Source: Burkholderia aenigmatica
GTDB taxonomy: Bacteria > Pseudomonadota > Gammaproteobacteria > Burkholderiales > Burkholderiaceae
Assembly (NCBI RefSeq): GCF_902499175.1
Contig: NZ_CABVQC010000037.1
Span: forward strand, 1 to 64,000
Length of the DNA stretch: 64,000 nt
Direction of reading: 5' to 3'
The translations under genes and the position numbers were made by a program. The number at the start of each line of letters is the position of its first letter. Position 1 is the stretch's first letter. The notes under the pieces were generated by a model. That model saw only the letters and a list, made by a program, of their open reading frames with translations, made no database searches and had not been told where the DNA came from. Of this stretch, positions 24,564-33,610 are shown one piece after another.

Positions 24564-26551
24564 TGGCCGCGCATGAAGAGGCGGTCGAGATCGTTCAGCG
24601 TAAGCTGATACCACGTCGGCCGGCCGTGATTGCACTGGTCCGCGCGTTCGGTCGCCTCCATCTGTCGCAACAGCGCGTTCATCTCGTCCAGCGTCAGGCG
24701 CCGGTTCGCGCGCACCGCGTGGTGACAGGCGAGCGTGCCGAGCAGTTCGTGCTGACGCTCGGTGAGCACGCGCGAGCCGCCGAACGCATGCAGGTCGGCG
24801 AGCACCGCGCGCGCGAGCGACTGCAGGTCGGCATCCTTCAGCAGTGCCGGGACCGCGCGGATCGCGAGCGTCGTCGGCGACAGCACCGCCAGGTCGAAGC
24901 CGAGCGATTCGAGCGTGTCGCGTTCTTCCTCGACCGTGCCGATCTCGATCGGCGTGGCCGTCATCGATACCGGCAGCAACAGCGCCTGCACGGCGACCGA
25001 GCGGTCGGCAAGCGCGTTCTTGAACTGTTCGTACAGGATCCGCTCGTGGGCCGCGTGCATGTCGACGATCACGAGGCCGTGCGCGTTCTGCGCGAGCACG
25101 TAAATGCCGTGGATCTGGCCGAGCGCGAAGCCGAGCGGCTGCTCGTCGTGCGCGGTGGCGGCGATCGGCGAGGCGGTGAAGCCCGGCAAGGGCGCGACGG
25201 GTGCGCCGGCCGAATCGCGTGCGATGGTCGTTGTGCCGTCCGGCGTGCCGGCGCCGGTGTCCTTGCGGCCGAACAGCGCGTCATAGAGCGCGAGCGGCTG
25301 CGCGACCGGCAGCGTGCCCTGGGTCATCCGCGCCTGGCGCATCCAGGTGTTGCCTGACGATGAGGACGACGACGGCGAGAAGCCGCTGCCACCGCTACCG
25401 CCGGTCGCGTGGCCCTGGCTCTGCCCGAGCGGGGTATCCAGGAACGACGACGGCCCGCGCGGTGCCGGTTCGAGATGCGCGGCATGGCCGCCCGCCGTGG
25501 TTTCCGGCGACGCACCCGCGTGGCGCGCGAGCGCGCGCTGGACCGCATGGAACACGTACTGGTGGATCGAGCGCGAATCGCGGAAGCGCACCTCGATCTT
25601 CGACGGGTGCACGTTGACATCGACGGCTTCGGGCGGCAGGTCGAGGAACAGCACGTACGACGGGTAGCGGTCGCCGTGCAGCACGTCTTCGTAGGCCGCA
25701 CGCACCGCGTGCGTCAGCAGCTTGTCGCGCACGAAGCGGCCGTTGACGAAGAAGTATTGCTGGTCGGCGCGCCCCCGGCTCGCGGTCGGCAGGCCTGCGC
25801 AGCCGTAAACTGCCAGCGGGCCGGCCTGCTCGTCGAGCGGCAGGTGCGCGGTTGCGAAACTGTCGCCGAGGATTTTCGCGACGCGCTGCGCGGGCTCGGT
25901 CGCATTCCAGTGCTCGACCGCCTTGCCGTTGTGCAGCACCGAGATCGCGACGTCCGGCCGCGCGAGCGCCGCGCGGCGGATCATTTCCAGGCAGTGGCCG
26001 AACTCGGTCTGCTCGCTCTTCAGGAACTTGCGTCGCGCGGGCGTGTTGAAGTACAGCTCGCGGACCTCGATCGTCGTGCCGGTCGCGCCGGCGGCGGGCG
26101 ACAGCACGCCCGTCTGCGCGTCGATTTTCATCGCATGCGCGGCATCGGCCGTCCGGCTCGTGATCGACATCTCGGCGACCGACGCGATCGACGCGAGCGC
26201 TTCGCCGCGGAACCCGAGCGTGGCGACCGCCTCGAGCTCCTCGAGCGAGCGGATCTTGCTGGTGGCATGGCGCATCAGCGCGAGCGCGAGCTCGTCCGGC
26301 GGAATGCCGCAGCCGTCGTCGGTGATCGAGATGCGCTTGACGCCGCCTTCTTCCAGCACGATGCGCAGCGCCTGGGCGCCGGCGTCCATCGCGTTCTCGA
26401 GCAGCTCCTTGACGACCGACGCCGGGCGTTCGACGACCTCGCCGGCGGCGATCTGGCTGATCAGCTGGTCGGGCAGGGGCTGGATCGCGCGCAGCGGGCG
26501 CGGAGCGGGGGCGGGCGCGGCGCCCGCGGCCGTTTCGGTGATATCGGACAT
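24560..26551 (-). CDS. mutL: DNA mismatch repair protein MutL
   Basis: There are 663 residues. The N-terminal GHKL ATPase motifs are VVKELLENAMDAGA, DDGCGIPPDEL and TLGFRGEALASIA. The middle is a Ser/Gly-rich linker (GGSGGSGFSPSSSSSSG). The C-terminal domain carries DMHAAHERILYEQ, matching the metal-binding DQHA(x)2E(x)4E endonuclease motif except Met for Gln, as expected in a species without MutH. MutL links mismatch recognition by MutS to strand incision. miaA follows with a 4-bp overlap. Confidence 0.96.
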   Translation of the reverse strand: MSDITETAAGAAPAPAPRPLRAIQPLPDQLISQIAAGEVVERPASVVKELLENAMDAGAQALRIVLEEGGVKRISITDDGCGIPPDELALALMRHATSKIRSLEELEAVATLGFRGEALASIASVAEMSITSRTADAAHAMKIDAQTGVLSPAAGATGTTIEVRELYFNTPARRKFLKSEQTEFGHCLEMIRRAALARPDVAISVLHNGKAVEHWNATEPAQRVAKILGDSFATAHLPLDEQAGPLAVYGCAGLPTASRGRADQQYFFVNGRFVRDKLLTHAVRAAYEDVLHGDRYPSYVLFLDLPPEAVDVNVHPSKIEVRFRDSRSIHQYVFHAVQRALARHAGASPETTAGGHAAHLEPAPRGPSSFLDTPLGQSQGHATGGSGGSGFSPSSSSSSGNTWMRQARMTQGTLPVAQPLALYDALFGRKDTGAGTPDGTTTIARDSAGAPVAPLPGFTASPIAATAHDEQPLGFALGQIHGIYVLAQNAHGLVIVDMHAAHERILYEQFKNALADRSVAVQALLLPVSMTATPIEIGTVEEERDTLESLGFDLAVLSPTTLAIRAVPALLKDADLQSLARAVLADLHAFGGSRVLTERQHELLGTLACHHAVRANRRLTLDEMNALLRQMEATERADQCNHGRPTWYQLTLNDLDRLFMRGQ

Positions 26552-26724
26552 GGCCGAATTATAGCGAGGCGGCGAATGCGTGCCGGGGCGACCGGCGGTT
26601 ACGTTTTTTCACGGAGCCTTAAGGTAGTTTCGGTATCATGGGTTCGTTACACGCACCGCCTTGACCGGCGGGCGCGTCAGCCTTTTTCGGCCGTTCCGGC
26701 CCTTTCGCCATCGAGGAATCGCAT

Positions 26725-27408
26725 TTGGATACGCTGCTTCATTTCGTCAACCTGGTCCTGCATATCGACGCCTTCCTCGGCGATTTCATCCGGCAGTACG
26801 GCGCATGGGTCTATCTCATGCTGTTCCTGATCGTGTTCTGCGAGACGGGCCTCGTCGTGTTCCCGTTCCTGCCCGGCGATTCGCTGCTGTTCATCGGCGG
26901 CGCGTTCGCGGCGACGGGTGAAATGAACGTCGGCGCGCTGATCGTGCTGCTGCTCGTCGCAGCGGTCACCGGCAACACCGTGAACTACCTGATCGGCCGC
27001 TGGGTCGGCCCGAAGGTGTTCAATACCCATATCCCGGTGCTCGAGCGCTTCCTCGATCGCGCCGCGCTGCAGAAAACCCACTCGTTCTACGACAAGCACG
27101 GCGGCAAGACGATCGTGCTCGCGCGCTTCATTCCGGTCGTGCGGACGTTCGCGCCGTTCGTTGCGGGCGCGTCGTCGATGAGCGTCGCGCGCTTCCAGTT
27201 GTTCAACGTGATCGGTGCGCTGGTGTGGGTGCTGCTGCTTGTGCTGCTCGGCTATTTCTTCGGCAATATCCCGTTCATCCGCCAGTATCTGAACGTGATC
27301 GTGCTGGCCGGGATCGGTGCGGCGGTCGTGCCGGTCGCGCTCGGCGCGGTCTGGAAGCTCGTGCGCGGGCGGCAGTCGGATAACGCGCAGAAGACGGGCG
27401 GGCGTTGA
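26725..27408 (+). CDS. DedA family membrane protein
   Basis: This 227-residue protein uses a TTG start at 26725 with a GAGGAA site 8 nt upstream. About five hydrophobic segments are seen. The DedA/SNARE-associated motif is present: FCETGLVVFPFLPGDSLLF and later GGKTIVLARFIPVVRTFAPF, with the conserved R-F-x-P-x-x-R-T pattern. In several bacteria this family moves lipids such as undecaprenyl phosphate across the inner membrane and supports envelope homeostasis and polymyxin tolerance; the specific role here is inferred. It converges on the mscS-type gene across a terminator. Confidence 0.92.
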   Translation: MDTLLHFVNLVLHIDAFLGDFIRQYGAWVYLMLFLIVFCETGLVVFPFLPGDSLLFIGGAFAATGEMNVGALIVLLLVAAVTGNTVNYLIGRWVGPKVFNTHIPVLERFLDRAALQKTHSFYDKHGGKTIVLARFIPVVRTFAPFVAGASSMSVARFQLFNVIGALVWVLLLVLLGYFFGNIPFIRQYLNVIVLAGIGAAVVPVALGAVWKLVRGRQSDNAQKTGGR

Positions 27409-27433
27409 GCGGAAGCTTCGTTTTCAGGGCAAT

Positions 27434-27464
27434 AAAAAAGCGTGGCGGGTGCCACGCTTTTTTT
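27434..27464. terminator. Bidirectional terminator between dedA and mscS-type gene
   Basis: AAAAAAGCGTGGC, loop GGGT, GCCACGCTTTTTTT: a perfect GC stem flanked by an A-tract and a T-tract, placed between the two convergent stop codons. Confidence 0.9.
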
Positions 27465-27479
27465 CGTCCGGTGCCGCCG

Positions 27480-28292
27480 TTACGCGTTGCGATGCGAGAT
27501 CGGGGTTTCGGGCGTCGGGTATTGCGCGTCGCGGAACGTATCGAGGATCACGCGGTTGGTGTCGCAGTACACCTGCCAGTAGTTTTCCGGTTGCGTGGAC
27601 GGGCGCACGAACAGCAGCGGGCCTTCCGGCGTGAACTGCAGCACGCCGACGTCCGGTGCCGGGGTGGTCAGCACGTTCGGGATCTGCTGGATCGACGTCT
27701 TCAGGCGGTTGATCGCGTCGACCGCATCGACACCGTTCGCGATCTTCGCGGTCAGGTCGACACGACGGTACGACGTCGCGCTGTAGTTCGCGATGTTGTC
27801 CGAGAAGATCTTGTTGTTGCCGACGATCGTCACGATGTTGTCGGGCGTGATGATCGTCGTGCCGAACAGGCCGAGTTCCTTCACGGTGCCCGTGACGCCG
27901 CCGGCATTGATCACGTCGCCGATCTTGAACGGACGCAGCACCTGCATGAACACGCCTGCGGCAAAATGCGCGAGCAGGCCGCCCCAGGCGGTACCGATCG
28001 CGAGGCCGAGGCCGGCGAGCAGGGCGGCGAACGAGGTCGTCTGCACGCCGAAGATCTGCAGGATCGCGAGGATCAGCAGGATCGTCAGCAGCACGCCGAC
28101 GACGGAGGTCAGGTAGTCGGTCAGGGTCGGGTCGACCTTGCCGCTACGGCGCACGACCTTGCCGAGCAGGCGGGTACCGATGCGGATTGCCCAGCGCCCG
28201 ACGAACCACAACACGATCGCGGCGAGGAGGTTGAGGCCGAAGTCGAGACCGCGGGTCATCAGGAATTGCTGGGCTGTGGCGAGATCGATCAT
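27480..28292 (-). CDS. mscS: Small-conductance mechanosensitive channel (MscS family)
   Basis: There are 270 residues, close to E. coli MscS (286). Three hydrophobic segments are seen; the third, pore-lining one reads LAGLGLAIGTAWGGLLAHFA with the Ala/Gly packing pattern. FKIGDVINAGGVTGTVKEL and the following FGTTIITPDNIVTIVGNNK, then FSDNIANYS, form the conserved beta domain that follows the pore. The channel opens under membrane tension to release solutes on osmotic downshift. It appears monocistronic. Confidence 0.93.
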   Translation of the reverse strand: MIDLATAQQFLMTRGLDFGLNLLAAIVLWFVGRWAIRIGTRLLGKVVRRSGKVDPTLTDYLTSVVGVLLTILLILAILQIFGVQTTSFAALLAGLGLAIGTAWGGLLAHFAAGVFMQVLRPFKIGDVINAGGVTGTVKELGLFGTTIITPDNIVTIVGNNKIFSDNIANYSATSYRRVDLTAKIANGVDAVDAINRLKTSIQQIPNVLTTPAPDVGVLQFTPEGPLLFVRPSTQPENYWQVYCDTNRVILDTFRDAQYPTPETPISHRNA

Positions 28293-28403
28293 GCGTTCTC
28301 CGAAGTCGAGGGTAGAAAGGGCGGCGCATGCACCGGGTGGGTGGCGCTTTTATAACCTGACCTGTGACGGGCGGGCAACCTGCCTGACATTGCTTGACGT
28401 AAT

Positions 28404-28439
28404 GAAAAACGGGCAGGACGCGTGTGCGTGCTGCCCGTT
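28404..28439 (-). terminator. Intrinsic terminator after manC
   Basis: Read on the minus strand: AACGGGCAG, a 14-nt loop, CTGCCCGTT, then TTT. It is about 50 bp downstream of the manC stop and ends the minus-strand capsule transcript before mscS. Confidence 0.75.
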
Positions 28440-28490
28440 GCGGGTGCCGGTCGTGGCCTGTGGTGGCGCTTGACCGGGAAGGTGGGTTGC

Positions 28491-29918
28491 TTACGACGCT
28501 GCGCGGCCGTAGGTGTCTTCGAAACGGACGATGTCGTCCTCACCGAGATACGCACCCGACTGAACTTCGATCAGTTCGAGCGGGATCTTGCCCGGATTCG
28601 TCAGCCGGTGGGTCGCGCCGAGCGGGATGTAGGTCGACTGGTTCTCGGTCAGCATGAGTTCCTTGTCGCCGTTCGTGACCATCGCCGTGCCCTTCACGAC
28701 AATCCAGTGCTCGGCACGATGGTGGTGCATCTGCAGGCTCAGCTGCGCGCCGGGGTTCACGATGATGCGCTTGACCTGGAATCGGTCGCCCTGGTCGATG
28801 CCTTCGTAGGCGCCCCACGGGCGGACGACGCGGCGATGCGTAACCGATTCGTGACGACCGGACGCATTCAGCCACTCGACGATTTTCTTGACGTCCTGCG
28901 CTTTGTCGCGATGCGCGACCAGCACGGCGTCGGCGGTTTCCACGATGACGATGTCGTCGAGGCCGATAGCGGCAACCATCCGGTGTTCCGCGCGGATGTA
29001 CGAGTTCTTCACCGCGTCGGTAAAGATGTCGCCGATGAGCGCATTGCCCTGCTCGTCGGCGTCAGCAATTTCCGCAAGCGCGCTCCACGAGCCGATATCG
29101 TTCCAGCCGAGGTCCGCTGCCGCGACAACTGCGGCGCGTTCGGTCTTTTCCATGACCGCATAGTCGATCGAGACGTTGGGGCAGGCTGCGAACACGTCCG
29201 CGTCCAGACGGACAAAGTCGTTGTCCCGCTTGGCGGATTCGAAGGCGAGTTCAGCCTGACGGGCGATCTCCGGCGCATGGCGATGCAATTCCTCCATGTA
29301 CGTGGACGCCTTCAGCATGAACATGCCGCTGTTCCAGTAGTAATTACCGTCGCTCAGGAAGCGCTCGGCCGTCGGCGTGTCGGGCTTCTCGACAAACGCG
29401 TCGACCTTGTAAACCTGCTTGCCGTCGGCGACGGCCGGGCCGCGGCGGATATAGCCGAAGCCGGTGTGCGCTTCCGTCGGCGTGATGCCGAACGTGACGA
29501 GGCGCTGATCTGCTGCGATGGCCGCTGCCTCACCGGCTGCAGCGATGAATGCCGGCTCGTTGAGGATGACGTGGTCCGACGGCAGCACCAGCAGCAGCGC
29601 GTTGGGCGATTCGCGCATGGCGAGCAGCGCCGCGATCGCGATGGCGGGCGCGGTGTTGCGGCCGACCGGTTCGAGCACGATCGACGATGGCGTGATGTTG
29701 ACCTGACGAAGTTGTTCCGCGACCAGGAAGCGTTGTTCGTTGTTGGTGACGACGATGGGCGCCGCCGCACTGGGAATGTGCTGAAGGCGGATTGCCGTCT
29801 GCTGGACGAGCGTCTGGTCGCCCGTCAGCTTCAGGTATTGCTTCGGATAGCCGCCACGCGACATGGGCCACAGGCGGGTGCCACTGCCGCCACACAGGAT
29901 TACCGGATAAATGTTCAT
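28491..29918 (-). CDS. manC: Mannose-1-phosphate guanylyltransferase / mannose-6-phosphate isomerase
   Basis: There are 475 residues, typical of the type II bifunctional family. The N-terminal pyrophosphorylase signature is VILCGGSGTRLWPMSR with YPKQYLKLTGDQT, and PVGRNTAPAIAIAAL and VEKPDTPTAERF follow. The C-terminal cupin (isomerase) domain has RPWGAYEGIDQGDRFQVKRI and QMHHHRAEHWIVVKGTA with its metal-binding His cluster. It makes GDP-mannose for the capsule and possibly other glycans. It is the first gene at the left border of the wcb locus, as manC is in the B. pseudomallei capsule I locus. No Shine-Dalgarno is visible before the ATG; a short upstream ORF overlaps it as ATGA. Confidence 0.94.
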   Translation of the reverse strand: MNIYPVILCGGSGTRLWPMSRGGYPKQYLKLTGDQTLVQQTAIRLQHIPSAAAPIVVTNNEQRFLVAEQLRQVNITPSSIVLEPVGRNTAPAIAIAALLAMRESPNALLLVLPSDHVILNEPAFIAAAGEAAAIAADQRLVTFGITPTEAHTGFGYIRRGPAVADGKQVYKVDAFVEKPDTPTAERFLSDGNYYWNSGMFMLKASTYMEELHRHAPEIARQAELAFESAKRDNDFVRLDADVFAACPNVSIDYAVMEKTERAAVVAAADLGWNDIGSWSALAEIADADEQGNALIGDIFTDAVKNSYIRAEHRMVAAIGLDDIVIVETADAVLVAHRDKAQDVKKIVEWLNASGRHESVTHRRVVRPWGAYEGIDQGDRFQVKRIIVNPGAQLSLQMHHHRAEHWIVVKGTAMVTNGDKELMLTENQSTYIPLGATHRLTNPGKIPLELIEVQSGAYLGEDDIVRFEDTYGRAAS

Positions 29919-30034
29919 AGAGAGATGTCAGGCAGTGCAAGATCGAACAATTGATTCGCATTCTGCCACGCCGGGCTGTGCGAACGCTTTGTGGGCATCG
30001 TATTTTTACGTAATTTTTCCTTCAAATCCTTCAT
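29915..30034 (-). CDS. Possible 39-aa leader ORF coupled to manC
   Basis: I read this by hand from the complement: ATG at 30032-30034 and TGA at 29915-29917, the TGA overlapping the manC ATG as ATGA. The peptide starts MKDLKEKLRKNTMPTKRSHS and ends LFDLALPDISL. The frame is open slightly further upstream to a GTG. manC lacks a visible ribosome site (CTGACATCTCTCT precedes the ATG), which would be explained by coupling to this ORF. Only weak SD-like bases (GAGA) precede its own ATG. It could equally be chance. Confidence 0.3.
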   Translation of the reverse strand: MKDLKEKLRKNTMPTKRSHSPAWQNANQLFDLALPDISL

Positions 30035-30379
30035 TCTCGTGACCGCAGTGTGACGTTGAAGCAAATACACAAGCTTTCAACGAAACAATATTTTCCATGT
30101 GCGGGCCGCTTGCTTTCATGCTGGCCCAAGTGATTTGTCATTTCGGCAAGGTGCCTGAATGCAATGGTGCCTTTGCAGCGGCTACGGACTTACCTGGAAA
30201 ATCCAGTGGCATGTCCAGCCTTTAGTGGCCGCCCGCCCGGGGCATGCCAGTGTACGGCCCGACGGTGTTTAGCCGGGATTTCTCGATGATCGGCTGACCC
30301 ATCCAGGTAGTATTTTCCGGAAGGCACGAACAATGAGTTTTTCAGTATCCGAGTCCCCCTCGGTTCAACGTCGATTGGT
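29919..30379. other. AT-rich intergenic region between manC and wcbA
   Basis: These 461 bp lie between two minus-strand capsule genes. Apart from the possible manC leader ORF (29915-30034), I see no supportable gene. AT-rich segments around 29995-30100 could hold the manC promoter. Composition drops in GC here relative to the core genes to the left, marking the capsule locus border. Confidence 0.5.
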
Positions 30380-32308
30380 CTACTTGCCATGAACCGAGCG
30401 AAATGTCCGTTGTGGCGTCGTGTTCGGTTGCGTTCGCAATTCAATACTTTTTCGACATTGCCATGCGAGGTACCACAGGCCGTTTCTGCTCCAGCGGATG
30501 GCTTTACGCAACAGCCGCAGGCGGTCGCCTTCTATTTTTTCCAGAGGCCGGGACGCTGTACTTGCAAGCTGCCGCACGATTGCCTCCGGCGTGGTGAATA
30601 GTCGGAGCGACCAGTCCCAGTAAAGCGGATACCGGAGCAGTACCCCGGCCGTCAGCATGTCAAGCGTCAGCTCGCGGTCGCGCCACGGTTGCTCGAGCGC
30701 ATCGTGTGTCAACCCCCAGCCGGAATAGAAAGGAAGTCCATACGTATGGACGCGCTTTCCGCGAATCAGGGCCTCAAAGCCGGATAGCGACGAGAGCGTA
30801 TGCACTTCGTCAGCGATCTCGACCAGGGAAATGAGGTCGGAGTCGCGATCGACGGCATTGGCGAGCGACGCCGCGTCGATCAGGCCGCGTCGATTGCCCG
30901 AGAGGACATCGGGATGCGGCTTATAGACGATGAACGCGTCCGGGCAGCGCTGGCGTACTTCGTGCAGCAGATCCTCGGCAGTCGCGATGTGCTGCGTGCC
31001 AAGGCGGACAGCCGCGTCGTCGGCGACCTGGCCGGGCACCAGCACGATGCGCTGGTCGCGCGGGGCGCTCCACGTGGGGCGACGACGACCGAGGTTGTAT
31101 TTGGTGACGCCCAGGTTGGCGATATCGTGACGCAGCTGGCGCGCGCGGGACAGTTCGGCGTCGGTGAAGTGCGCGGTGTTGAGGATGGCGGTCAGATCGC
31201 TCGGACGGGTCGCGTCGAAGTAGATGCCGCGCCGGTCGATGATCTGGCTGCACGGCGCAATGTGATCGGAGCCGAGGCCTGTCGAGTGAAAAAATCCGTC
31301 TTCGAGTCGGATCATGGGCGTGTCTTTCGGCAGCCCGGTTGCGCTACGTCCGCCCCATACAACCGCGTGTTCATCCTTGCGCGTTTGCTCCGGCCTGTCG
31401 ATCCAGCGCAGGGAGGCGCCACCGGCTGTCAGGTATGGCGTGGCGTAGGGGCGCTTCCACCATTGGAAACGGATGCCGGCGAGGCGAGGGAAGTCGGCGA
31501 GGCGCAGTATCGCCGCACGATGAGCTTCGATCGTGGCGAGAAGCGCGTCGAGCGTGCCTGGATTGCGCGTGACCGGATCGACGTGGCGCGCGAGGCGCAG
31601 GAATACGGTGGCGAAGAGGGTATCCAGCGACGCCTGCGTGTTTCTCGCCGGTTGGGGGACATGGTCGTGAGTCAGGCCCCACCCCGCGTAGTACGGGGTT
31701 CCGAACACATGCAACGGAATGCCGTGAAGCAAGGCCTGCAGGCCTTCCCCGGCGGAAACCGTGTAGACGTGATCGAAGTGTGCGATGGATGCGCAGAGGG
31801 ATCCGTTTGCGTCGAGTTGCCGAAGCGTCTTTGCCGGCAGGGAAACATGCGAAGAGAGGTATTCGCCAACGCGTCGGACGCCGTTACGGGCGAGCCAGAT
31901 TTCCGAGTCGGGATGTTCGCGATGAACGGCGTCGACCATATCGGTGAACTGCCTGATTCGCCCGGGTTTCGAGCGGCTCAAGCTGTCCGGCAGCGGCTCG
32001 TCGATCAGGAGCACTCGCGTGGTACCGGTGCGTTCGAGCAGATCGGGGTGAGCGCGCGGCGCAAGGTTGGGCGGATCGAACACGCACGCATCGCGGAAGC
32101 GCTCCATCAACGCGCGTACATCCTGAGGGGCGTGAAGTGTGCGGCCTTCGGCCAGAGCGGCGTCGATGCAGGCGATCCAGGCCTGCGGGGTTCGCTCGGC
32201 AAGCGGCGCGGCGAACCACGACAAATCGGGACCGGCGCGACGAGGCATGATGCCGTTCGACCAGAGATGCAGGTGCGAGCTGGCGGGGCCGAACGGTGCG
32301 ACGCTCAT
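30380..32308 (-). CDS. wcbA: Capsule polysaccharide beta-Kdo transferase, KpsC-like (WcbA)
   Basis: There are 642 residues from the ATG at 32306-32308; E. coli KpsC has about 675. Two copies of the KpsC module are visible: HVFGTPYYAGWGLTHD near residues 199-214 and HTYGLPFYSGWGLTHD near 518-533, each preceded by a Ser-containing loop (VYTVSAGEGLQALLHG; VHTLSSLSGFEALIRG). KpsC-type proteins build the Kdo linker on the phosphatidylglycerol anchor of group 2-type capsules at the inner membrane. The start overlaps the wcbB stop as ATGA. The longer open frame upstream is inside wcbB in another frame. The gene is last in a wcbB-wcbA pair divergent from wcbC. Confidence 0.86.
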   Translation of the reverse strand: MSVAPFGPASSHLHLWSNGIMPRRAGPDLSWFAAPLAERTPQAWIACIDAALAEGRTLHAPQDVRALMERFRDACVFDPPNLAPRAHPDLLERTGTTRVLLIDEPLPDSLSRSKPGRIRQFTDMVDAVHREHPDSEIWLARNGVRRVGEYLSSHVSLPAKTLRQLDANGSLCASIAHFDHVYTVSAGEGLQALLHGIPLHVFGTPYYAGWGLTHDHVPQPARNTQASLDTLFATVFLRLARHVDPVTRNPGTLDALLATIEAHRAAILRLADFPRLAGIRFQWWKRPYATPYLTAGGASLRWIDRPEQTRKDEHAVVWGGRSATGLPKDTPMIRLEDGFFHSTGLGSDHIAPCSQIIDRRGIYFDATRPSDLTAILNTAHFTDAELSRARQLRHDIANLGVTKYNLGRRRPTWSAPRDQRIVLVPGQVADDAAVRLGTQHIATAEDLLHEVRQRCPDAFIVYKPHPDVLSGNRRGLIDAASLANAVDRDSDLISLVEIADEVHTLSSLSGFEALIRGKRVHTYGLPFYSGWGLTHDALEQPWRDRELTLDMLTAGVLLRYPLYWDWSLRLFTTPEAIVRQLASTASRPLEKIEGDRLRLLRKAIRWSRNGLWYLAWQCRKSIELRTQPNTTPQRTFRSVHGK

Positions 32309-33456
32309 TGAGAAAACGTTTCCAGAAATCGATCCACCTGCTCGAAATGCTGGTGCCACGTCGGTGCCTGGAAGTGAGCGATACGAGCCAGTTGAGCGGT
32401 GCGCTCGGCACTGTCGCTTTGCGAATAGGCGCGAATCCGTGCAATCCAGCCGGGACCGTCGAGCGGGTCCAGATAATCCGGGATGTCGTCCGCGATCTCG
32501 TGAAATACGCCGAGATCGCTGGCCAATACCGGAACGCCCAACGTAAGCGCCTCGACAAGCGGCATGCCGTAACCCTCGACGAACGAAGGGAAGAGCAGCG
32601 CACGCGCGTGTTGCAACCAGGCGCGCAGACGTGTGTCGCTGCAACTCGATTCTTCGATGACGACACTTTTGATCGCATCGCAGCGCTCGAGCATGTCCAC
32701 GACGTTCTCGCATTCCCAGCCGCGGCGCCCGATGACGACGAGCTTGGGTGCACGTTCACCGAGCGTTTCGACGAGGCGGCGCCAAACATGCAGCATGAAC
32801 CAGTGATTCTTGCGTGGTTCGATCGTACCGAGCATCACGAAGTACGGCTCATCGAGCGGAGGCGGCGCGTTGTCGCGGGAGGTAATGCCTGGTGCGAGCC
32901 GGGCCACGACGCTGGGGGGCAGTGGAAGAGCGGCGCGATTGGCCTCGGTCTCGAGCGCGCCCAGCGTGTCCTGGGAGTTTGCGATCAGGCCGTCGGCGTG
33001 ACGTAGTGCAGTATGGATACGTTGGCGATGCGCCGAGTCGATGCCGGGGCGGCAGTATTCTGCGTGAGTGAGCGGGATCAGGTCATGCACCATGAAGACC
33101 GACCGGATATTGCGCTGTCGCATTGCACGGTGGTAGCGGAGGCGCTCCATGCCACTGTGACTCGTATGCAACAGAACCGCATCGTCGAATCGCTCGCGGC
33201 GCGGCGCCAGGAGGCCACGCATGACGAGCGTTCGAATCGTGGTGCGGGTGGGGGGCGGACCGAGCAGCAGATCGAAAGCTCGTTCAGAGTCTGCTCGGGA
33301 GAGCACTTTCGAATAGCCGAGTTCACTCAAAATCGCGCGGGCACGAGGTCGATAATGCTCAACATATGCGAGGCCGACGCGATCGACGCCAGTTGGCAAC
33401 AAGCCGTCTGCAAGGCGCGACAGCAATCTGGAAATATCAAGACAGATATTCAACAC
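32305..33456 (-). CDS. wcbB: GT4-family glycosyltransferase (WcbB)
   Basis: This 383-residue GT-B fold enzyme begins MLNICLDISRLLSRLADGLL. The middle motif YFVMLGTIEPRKNH is typical of the GT4 nucleotide-binding half. SFVEGYGMPLVEALTLGVPV contains the E-x7-E motif that contacts the sugar nucleotide. It should add a sugar to the capsule repeat or primer on the cytoplasmic side of the inner membrane. The donor cannot be told from sequence. It overlaps wcbA by 4 nt and is divergent from wcbC across 154 bp, where both capsule transcripts should start. Confidence 0.86.
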   Translation of the reverse strand: MLNICLDISRLLSRLADGLLPTGVDRVGLAYVEHYRPRARAILSELGYSKVLSRADSERAFDLLLGPPPTRTTIRTLVMRGLLAPRRERFDDAVLLHTSHSGMERLRYHRAMRQRNIRSVFMVHDLIPLTHAEYCRPGIDSAHRQRIHTALRHADGLIANSQDTLGALETEANRAALPLPPSVVARLAPGITSRDNAPPPLDEPYFVMLGTIEPRKNHWFMLHVWRRLVETLGERAPKLVVIGRRGWECENVVDMLERCDAIKSVVIEESSCSDTRLRAWLQHARALLFPSFVEGYGMPLVEALTLGVPVLASDLGVFHEIADDIPDYLDPLDGPGWIARIRAYSQSDSAERTAQLARIAHFQAPTWHQHFEQVDRFLETFSQ

Positions 33457-33610
33457 GGCGGAGTGTAATGTCTTTGTGAGCGACCTGATTGCAGGCCGGG
33501 CCGTTCGAATCCCGCCATTCTACGAATTCTGACTAGGAAACGCAAAATTAATCTACCTCGTGAGACAATCCGGGTCGCTATTTGAATGACGAGAACGGAC
33601 CTCCAAAAAT

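Noticed and set aside
33491..33517. GTTCGAATCCCGCCA resembling a tRNA T-arm and 3' end
   Set aside because: The left stem bases do not pair with the right, and no acceptor, D or anticodon arm is found upstream. It could be a remnant att-like fragment, but there is no integrase or second copy nearby.
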